64,000 nucleotides of DNA from Maylandia zebra. Taxonomy: Eukaryota; Chordata; Actinopteri; Cichliformes; Cichlidae. A program made the translations under genes and the position numbers. Each line of letters starts with the position of its first letter. Position 1 is the stretch's first letter. Below are positions 57,241 through 64,000 of this stretch, one piece after another. The DNA lies in the NCBI RefSeq assembly GCF_041146795.1, contig NC_135178.1, positions 3,202,344 to 3,266,343 of the forward strand, in the 5' to 3' direction. The notes beneath the pieces are model-generated. The model was not told the DNA's origin. It worked only from the letters and a program-made list of their open reading frames with translations, and searched no databases.

Positions 57241-58099
57241 CTTTGAAATAACTAAGCGCATTAAGGTGCGAGTTTGATGGCTGCCATGCTCCCAGGCAAG
57301 GTGTGAAAGTAGAGCAGATGCTATCTTGTGCTTCCTGCACACGGCGCACTCTGTTGCCACTATCACACCAAGATTAGCTCCAAACTACCGACAATGCGCT
57401 AAGACTTGAAACCTTTTTATATAGCATTAAAAAGGCATAGCGAGTTAGATGCAGCTCAAGGAAATGCATTTCAGAAGCATTGCAAAGTGGCAGAGAACAA
57501 AGAACAGCAACAGGAAACAAACCAGGCTGTGTGGGAGCTTTAATTGGAACATGGTAAACAGTAAATACATAAGATTTTTTCAAACGCCCTGGATGTAGAG
57601 GGAGCTACATCCCCTTTAATTAGCCTGCTTTCAGATTAAGCTTTATAAGAAGCAAGCAGCCACCGAGTCAGTCAACCTTGGGATATGCCCCGAGTTCAGC
57701 CTCCCAGGAGCTCCAGCAGCACAGATACAGGGATCATGTTTAATTGCTTCTGTAAATGGTCAGAGCTCAAGCCCCCCAATTCCATTCCTCAGGGTAATCA
57801 GGCATGTTTTCACCATACAGGGCGAAAGAGAGTGAGAGAGCCAGTAACATCCACCACGCTAGGTACCATGCCACATGTTGCCACTGTAATGCCACTAACG
57901 GGCTTAACCTCAGATCACTTTGTGACATGTTACAAGAATCGTTTTAATAGAATTTTTCTTTCAATGCCACATACCACCACCATCCCAACACAAACACCAA
58001 ACACGCATCTGGTAAAGAAACAAAACTATACAGCAGAAAAATAAAGTTGCACGGGATTGTTTTACTTTGTCGATGTGCAGGGCGCAAGAGAAATCAACA

Positions 58100-58705
58100 C
58101 GTGACAAAGCAGCGACAGGCTTTAAAAGCTTTCTGCTGCGGGTTAAAGGATTTCCAATGACTGAATATTTTCACATTTTTGTCATCCATCAATTTTATCT
58201 CCTCAGTGTCAGATCTCCAGGTGAACATGTACGTAAGAGCGAGATCAGGAGTTTAGTAATAAAAAAAATACAATTAAAAAAATAAAAACAGTGATGCTCA
58301 GGGGAAAAAATGCCACAAGGCATCAAGCAAAAGTTCAGTCATTTTACAGCAGTCCATCAAATGTTCACTCAAGCAGCTTTTGCTCTCCTCCACTTGGCAT
58401 CCAGCCTTTTGTCCTTTAAGAGCCTTTTGCTAGTGCAACTCCTGAGTCTTTGCATGATGCACAGACCACTTTAACATTGACCACAACATAGACGGGACTT
58501 TGCATGTAGTACAGAGGGTCTCTCTGATATGACGAGTTGTGGGATATCTTGAGTGAGAAACTGAGAAACTGTGTCCACTCTGGGAGGGGATGAGAAGCAG
58601 GTGGGTGGTGATGGGAATCCACAACAACGGCAACAGTAGCACAAGAGAAGAAAGGAGTGAAGCTTTGGAGAGGAAGGCAAGGGCAGCGCAGGGCACGTTT
58701 GCCAC
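58100..58705 (-). other. probable lmo4 3' UTR
   Basis: Sequence following the lmo4 stop codon on the - strand. No clear AATAAA on that strand was found close by, so the 3' end is not fixed. ATTAAA variants occur further down, around 57610 and 57940. Confidence 0.4.
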
Positions 58706-60247
58706 TCAGCATACCTGCAAATGAACAAACAAAAGCAGTGACCACAGAGTCCTGCATCACTTATCAAGTGCTCTCTTCATCTTCAAATTAATGCATAACA
58801 ATGCACAATACCTGTTATTATTACAGTTCTAAACAGCAGTGTGACAGCAGCAGCTTTGAAAAGCAAGGAGATTATAGGACTGTTTACATGTTGCATTTCA
58901 GTTCTTTACAAAAATCAGTGCACATTTTTAATGTAATGTAGCGATACCGCACTACATTAAGGAAAAATGTCATTACAAGTAACAATTCAGTCATATTTGA
59001 CTGAACAAGGGTTTCTAATGTTCTTTGCAGACTAGTGACGATGTCCAAGTAACCCAAATAATACATATCAAATATGTGATTTCTGACTTGTGAAACATTT
59101 TTGTTCAGTTATTTGAAAAATGAAAGTTTTTCTTCATAACACAGTGGCTGTAGTTCAGGAGCAGTTCATCTACCAATTTGAAGTTTGGTGGTTCGATCTG
59201 ACTGCATTACAGCTATTAACTTTATTGGCTGTACTGTATGAATGTAAGACTTTCTGTATTTACGTTGTAGTCAGGTTACCACATATTTTTCTTCACTTTA
59301 ATAATACCATCGGCCTGCTATTACCCTGTCAAAGAGGGAGTTAACAGAAGTTTCATTCCAGCACAGTGACGTTAGCTGACAGTGAATTTACACTCCGTCT
59401 TATTCACCTTCTGGTTTGTCAGCACAGAGCTGCTCTGGAGTGCTGGCAGGTGGCTGTTGAGCAAGGCAGCGCCCGGTCTGTCGTGCTCACAGAAAATTGT
59501 ACCGTTGATGTAATGGAAGCGATCGCCAGGCATTAGTCTGTTCCTGCAAGTGGCACAGCTGAAACACTGCAGAGGATCGGGGAAGAAAAAAAATCTCATG
59601 TCAAAATTGAACGATTTTCAGTTGATGCTGGATGGAAGATATTAAAAATAAAACTCTACAATGCTGAAATTCTGTTGTAAAAGCACCTAAAACATCTTAA
59701 AAGAAGTCTCAAAGCGTGATTATATGTGGGTATAATTCCCTTTTCTCCTGACACATCTCCACTTCAAATCCTAGATGCTTCTGTCGAACAAGCTGCGGGA
59801 GATGAAGCACAGTAACGTGAGAGCTGGGGATTTACCTTGAGGTGGTAAACATTTCCCTGTGCCCTCATCACCATTTCGTTGGCTGGAATTGACTGGCTGC
59901 AGGCACTGCACGCCCCGCTGTGCCCAAACAGTCTGCAAACACAAAAACAAAGATTTGGTTTTGGTAAGATCTGCATGGCCTCGGAAATCTAAAAATCAGC
60001 AGCTTCCTTTCCCTCCTTCCTCTGGCTCTCACCTGATGTAGTCGCTCCGACAAAGAATCATGCCCCCTTTGCTGTAGCAGGTGGTACCGATGTCCCCCAG
60101 CTGGGCTTGGCAACAAGAGCACTTGAGGCAGCGCGTATGCCAGTAGCGCTCCATGGAGAAGAGCAGAAAGCGGTCGGCAATCTTCCCCCCACATCCTGCA
60201 CAAGACCTGGGGTCTGACGGTACACCTGGCACTTGGCTGTTCACCAT
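58706..60247 (-). CDS. lmo4: LIM-domain-only protein 4 (LMO4), 159 aa
   Basis: Coding exons on the - strand: 60033..60247, 59836..59932, 59408..59566, 58706..58714; every intron is GT-AG and the frame closes exactly. LMO4 is a nuclear adaptor that binds LDB1/CLIM and other regulators through two tandem LIM domains and does not bind DNA itself. LIM1 zinc ligands: C16, C19, H37, C40, C43, C46, C66, D69; LIM2: C80, C83, H102, C105, C108, C111, C130, D133. The strings CAGCGGKIADRFLL, KCSCCQAQLGDIGT and MRAQGNVYHLKCF are near-invariant LMO4 sequence. The start ATG follows MVNS-type context common to LMO4. Length is 159 against about 165 in mammals; the N-terminal spacer is shorter and several positions differ (FSMERYWHTR, ANEMVM, MPGDRF), suggesting a divergent fish paralogue. 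The last exon codes only Val-Cys-stop. Confidence 0.95.
58715..59407 (-). other. lmo4 last intron
   Basis: From donor AAG/GTGAATA (59407) to acceptor catttgcag (58715). The reading frame through the donor would add VNKTECKFTVS and stop, so intron retention would give a slightly different C-terminus. The + strand frames inside are not genes. Confidence 0.75.
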
Positions 60248-60270
60248 GATGCTGTGGCCCTCTGAGGCTC
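60248..60270 (-). other. lmo4 5' UTR part of the first coding exon
   Basis: The acceptor cctgtgtattcag ends at 60271 on the - strand, leaving 23 nt (GAGCCTCAGAGGGCCACAGC...) before the ATG at 60247. The presence of this acceptor shows that an upstream non-coding exon exists. Confidence 0.8.
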
Positions 60271-60913
60271 CTGAATACACAGGATGGGTGAGACGGGTGT
60301 AACCAATCAAGGTTCACTCACCCTTTAAAGATTTCAAAAACAACATTAATGCTATTAAATATCTGGAATAGATCTTAAGAGAACGGAGTTGGTTCCAATC
60401 TGAAGCACTTTTTCACATTTATGGTTACACATGCTAAACGTTTACAAGGCTTCAGCATGACTGCAACATGCTCTAACAGGCTGACCTCAACAGAACATAC
60501 GCAACATGAGAGAATTACTGTGATGTTTTTTACCCAGAATTCTTTGTGCACAGCGAGTAAAGCAGAAAAGGTCAAATATACAGTGTAGATTTGCATTCGA
60601 GAGCTGTGTAGTTTCAAAAGAAAGCTTTTTATGACAAAAATACCGGGAAAGGATTTACTCGCGTTACCGGTAGATCAAAGGTGTGTGTGCGCGCGCGCGC
60701 TGGAGGGGTGGGGAAAGTCACCAAATGTTACTTTTGGTAGAGTTCCGGTAACTGGAAACATCAAAAACTATTTCTGTTCGCGTCCTTTAGGTTTATATTA
60801 TTATATCGTAGCCTAGATGCTACTTAATGACACGAGCTGCTAGCTTTGAAAGCGGAGCTGTGCTCAGAAATGCGCGCGCGGACGTAAAACAACAGGAGAA
60901 AAAGACGCGTTAC

Positions 60914-61150
60914 CTTGCGGAGACGAAGCTTTTCCTCCTGACGAGAGAACTTTTTGAACCTGGAGAAATATTCAGCCTGCGCACGCTCAAAGCTGTGGCC
61001 CCACACTTAAGCTCGACATGCTCCAGGATCCATATCGCTCCAGAAAAGAACAAAACAGGATTAGCCACGGAACATTAAGCCCGGGACGGTAATAGTTGAG
61101 CAAACTCTCCCCGACGTCCAACTCCGCGGATAAATAACTAGACGTACGCG
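60914..61150 (-). other. putative lmo4 non-coding exon 1 and CpG-rich promoter region
   Basis: A good donor CCGCAAG/GTAACG lies at 60914/60913 on the - strand, 640 bp upstream of the coding exon. The surrounding 60690-61350 is CpG-rich (gcgcgcgc at 60692, many cg dinucleotides), as expected of a developmental gene promoter. The upstream limit is a guess. An AT-rich ggtaatttaaatagcc (- strand, about 61271-61286) could act as a TATA-like element. Confidence 0.45.
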
Positions 61151-61350
61151 TGAGGACGACACATGACGCAGCTCGTGCTCCTCCGCTCTCCGTCACAGCT
61201 GTCTGTCTGTCAGCTCTCCCCTCCGTCTGACGCTTTTGACAGCGACCCTATTCATCAAATTCCGTAAGGGGGCTATTTAAATTACCAAGAGGGGACGCAG
61301 CCGACGAGAGGCACGTAGCAGCCAGTAGAAGAGCAGGAGGCGTGTCCACA

Positions 61351-61770
61351 GTCAAAATGATTTATGAGTTTATGGGGCCTTATTAATATGCATATTTTCA
61401 TTCCTTGAGCTCCTTACAGAGCTTCACTGAGAGTGTAAACTCTATAATTATGGAAGGATATTTTACAGTGCTTTGGAATATTCAACATCGTGTGGGCATT
61501 TCTTTAAAGGCAGTGAATAGCTGAGTTTAGATATATATCTCCTACGTCACAGAAAACTGTCGTTTAAACTGCAGATTCTACACAAGAAATTATGAAAAGT
61601 TAGTTAAAACTTCATATCTAGACGATCGTGTAAATGCGTTTGCACCTCTGAATCCATATCTATATAATTATCTATATACTGTGTATTGTTATGATTTAAG
61701 AGTACCATACTACTTAAGTAATAATACACTGAAGTATTTGATTGACTATATTTTACAAGCCAGACTTTAT
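61351..61770. other. intergenic upstream of lmo4
   Basis: Contains ttattaatatgcatattttc near 61381 (octamer/homeodomain-like), otherwise AT-rich without recognised features. Confidence 0.4.
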
Positions 61771-61773
61771 TAT

Positions 61774-62265
61774 GTGTCAGTTTATTGGGTTCACCAGTTC
61801 AAAGGCTTGTTAATACAAATATCTGATCAATCACATGTTAACTACTCAGTGCATTTAGGAATTAGACTATCTGCTGAAGTTTGACCCTAAACCAAGAATA
61901 GAAAGAACTTATTTAGATGGCATGGCTGTGGGTGCCAGACAGGTTTGGTTGAATGTTTCAGAAAATGCTCGTCTACTGAGATTCCCCTGCAAAGCCAAGT
62001 GTGTGGCAGCTCCCTCGGTGAAAATACGTGGTTCATGCTAGAGGTCGCAGGAGAATGGCCGGACACATGGCACACTCTGGGCACCTTAGTACAACCTGTG
62101 CATGGCTTAAATGCCACAGCCGAACCTGAATATTGTTGCTGAGCATATCCAATCCTTTATGACCACAGTGTGCCATCCTATGGCTGCTTCCAGCAAGATA
62201 ACGCTGCCTGTCAGACAGCAACTGCATGATGATATCATGTCACTAAGGACCAAAATCTCTCTCAT
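61774..62265 (+). mobile_element. Tc1-like transposon remnant with internal deletions
   Basis: Starts with a terminal-repeat-like tcagtttattgggttcacca and continues with ctgatcaatcacatg, tggcatggctgtgggtgccagac, gaggtcgcaggagaatggcc, tatgaccacagtgtgccatc and tccagcaagataacgc. These are well-known blocks of a fish Tc1 transposase gene in the right order, with large segments missing between them. It ends near accaaaatctct. Dead copy. Confidence 0.75.
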
Positions 62266-63850
62266 CCTGTTGTTTGTTTACTTTTGGAACATAGTATGGC
62301 ATGGTTCAATAGTTAAAGTGAGCCAGTTAAGCATACTTGCATACAGTGATGAAAGGAAGTGTATGGTAGATAATTAGTACACGCTACCCACCCTGTTTTA
62401 TTTGTCAGTGATCAGCAGCACTTCAGCAGAGCAGTCTCAGTAGGTCAGAGATTTTCATTCATGAGTGTACTTCCAGCTGAGTTCCAGTAGAGGATCGTGT
62501 CCTATAATGTTCTGAACTTGGAGGTGAGCTTGGAGAAATAATGGAATCAGTTTATTTTTCAGATTTACATTTAAAGCTTTGTTTGGTTGTTTTTTACAAT
62601 AATATGCCAATATAATACATATTTAATATGCTACACTGAACCAGTTTCACAGATGGTTGAGTGTAGTCACTGATAATGATACCAGCTGGTTCCTTTTTTG
62701 CTTTTCTGAATTTAGATTATTACATTTAATCTAAAGCTGCTTTCAGACATACACCATCCCTGTGCTGTGATACCAGCACTGAACAGGTTAGACCGCCCTG
62801 GTGACAGTCCCAAACTCCCAAACTCCCAAAACTCTGTCCAAGTTGTTTTGGTGGGGCAACACACTTTCTCATTGTATCCACTAGAGGGCAGTGAACACTC
62901 ACTATTCAAATCCATCAGCCTCAACACTTTCAGACAGAGACAAGCAATGAGTTGCTTCTTTAAGTTGTTTTAGTATCTGTCCATTATTTTTAAATGCCAT
63001 TATAAATAATCGTAATAAAAAAACTGCTATAGTTTATGGGATGATGCAAATGTTTGTAACCAATGGGAGTCAGAGGAGCAATGTGAAGAATGTTTGCCAA
63101 ATTGTAATAGTGAAGTTTTTTTGTTGTTTGTGTCTATTTTGTTATGTTTTTCGTAACATACTGCTCAAAATCTAAGCCATGATTTATTTTTATTGTGGGT
63201 GTAACCTTTGAAGAGTTAAAGCCTCTTAGTAATTCACGGAGCAGCACGCAGCGGCCATATGTAGCACCAGGGTCTCGTTTCACTCTGTACTGTACATGGT
63301 TGAAATGACAGTAAAAGCCACTTGACTTGTTCAAATGTTCAGGTCAGCTTTACTGTTGACCTGAGGAATAGTGCACACACATATACTTCCTCTGTGATCC
63401 ATGGTACTACTCCTGCATTTCTGGTTGAAACTGCTGAGTTCTCTGTGGAAAACATTTACCTAATGCAATGCAACAATTCCTTTAGCACTGTCTAATCATA
63501 TGTGTGCAATATGCATGGTTGTTTGTTTGTTTGTTTGTTTGTTTGTTTGTTTTTTCAAACTCAGTATTTAAACTTAGACTTGACTTAATGACAATGCAAT
63601 AAAAAGTTGAAAAGTATAGAGGCCATATTACCATTTAATTTCTTTTCCATCTATCCAAAGTCTAAAAGGTCTGATGTGCCATTTGGAATGGAGTTTGTTT
63701 CAGTTTGTTTCCTGTTGTTTCCTCAGCTGAGAAGCCTCAAGGCTGGATAACGACAATTTCTGTGTCTGATTTTCTTTTTCTGTGAACGGGAACTTGAAAC
63801 AACAAGCTCACATCTATAAAGGATAATGAATTCATGTTTTTACTTTTATA
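62266..63850. other. intergenic, nothing recognised
   Basis: No gene or mobile element recognised. A (GTTT)n run lies at 63519-63553. Confidence 0.4.
63519..63553. repeat. (GTTT)n microsatellite
   Basis: About nine GTTT units. Confidence 0.95.
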
Positions 63851-63856
63851 TAGCGA

Positions 63857-64000
63857 TACACTATACTGCCAAAAGTACTTTCTCATCTGCTTTCTCATCC
63901 ATATGAACCTAAGTGACATCACATTCTTAACACATAGGGTTTAATATATCAGCCCACCCTTTGCAGCTATAACAGCTTCAGTTCTTCAGGGAAAGCTTTT
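63857..64000 (-). mobile_element. Tc1-like transposon 3' end, cut by the window edge
   Basis: After a TA dinucleotide, cactatactgccaaaagtac is the terminal repeat of a second Tc1 family. It is followed (reading on the - strand towards the terminus) by the transposase C-terminal region, with gaagctgttatagctgcaaa then gggtgggctgatatattaaa. The rest of the element lies beyond 64000. Confidence 0.82.

Noticed and set aside
60827..61078. 83-codon + frame upstream of lmo4, considered as a divergent gene
   Set aside because: Lies in the CpG-rich lmo4 leader/promoter; no motif or splice evidence on the + strand.

Overview
The window looks like nuclear DNA of a teleost fish, probably a percomorph. 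A cichlid is possible, because the tRNA-derived SINEs with L2-like tails resemble cichlid families, but I cannot prove this from sequence alone. Reasons: spliced genes with vertebrate exon structure, an AT-rich background, long CA/GT microsatellites, and a fish-type mobile-element load (RTE/Rex3-like LINEs, an RNase H-bearing I/Nimbus-like LINE, Tc1 elements, hAT elements and a Ty3/gypsy LTR element). There is no operon, CRISPR array or other prokaryotic feature.

Only two protein-coding host genes can be assembled with confidence. (1) A beta-tubulin gene on the + strand (13112..15583) has four coding exons and 445 codons. Its promoter carries a TATA box and three CCAAT/ATTGG boxes, and a polyadenylation signal lies at 15678. 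(2) An lmo4 (LIM-domain-only 4) gene on the - strand (coding 60247 down to 58706) has four coding exons and 159 codons. Its last coding exon adds only Val-Cys-stop. A likely non-coding 5' exon ends at 60914 in a CpG-rich promoter region. A possible isolated terminal exon of an unidentified gene is on the - strand at 48291..48401.

Layout. 0-4 kb: a decayed I/Nimbus-type LINE (- strand) split by a MITE with 43-bp perfect terminal inverted repeats. 4-13 kb: mostly non-coding, with a 148-codon orphan ORF, a LINE-tail-like repeat, SINE-like and Tc1 remnants. 13-15.7 kb: beta-tubulin. 15.7-25.9 kb: intergenic, with copies of a dispersed repeat, a cut-off Tc1 5' end and microsatellites. 25.9-30 kb: a hAT element with an 8-bp target duplication and a nested SINE, then an RTE LINE with an open 596-codon frame. 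31-36.5 kb: an apparently intact 4.66-kb Ty3/gypsy retrotransposon (1326-codon Gag-Pol, 172-bp LTRs differing at one base) inserted in an older DNA-transposon-like repeat. 36.5-43.3 kb: intergenic. 43.3-45.2 kb: a young 5'-truncated RTE copy with a 12-bp target duplication, beside an older copy in opposite orientation. 46.8-47.5 kb: a solo LTR. 47.5-58.7 kb: a gene-poor stretch downstream of lmo4, containing homeodomain-motif-rich blocks that look like candidate conserved non-coding elements. 58.7-61.2 kb: lmo4. 61.7-64 kb: two further Tc1 remnants.

The two host genes have no evident functional link; they are separated by about 43 kb of mobile-element-rich DNA. I found no convincing previously undescribed system. 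The best leads are the recent nested gypsy insertion, the CGAGATCTCG-rich MITE, the orphan exon near 48.3 kb and the homeobox-motif-rich blocks downstream of lmo4.
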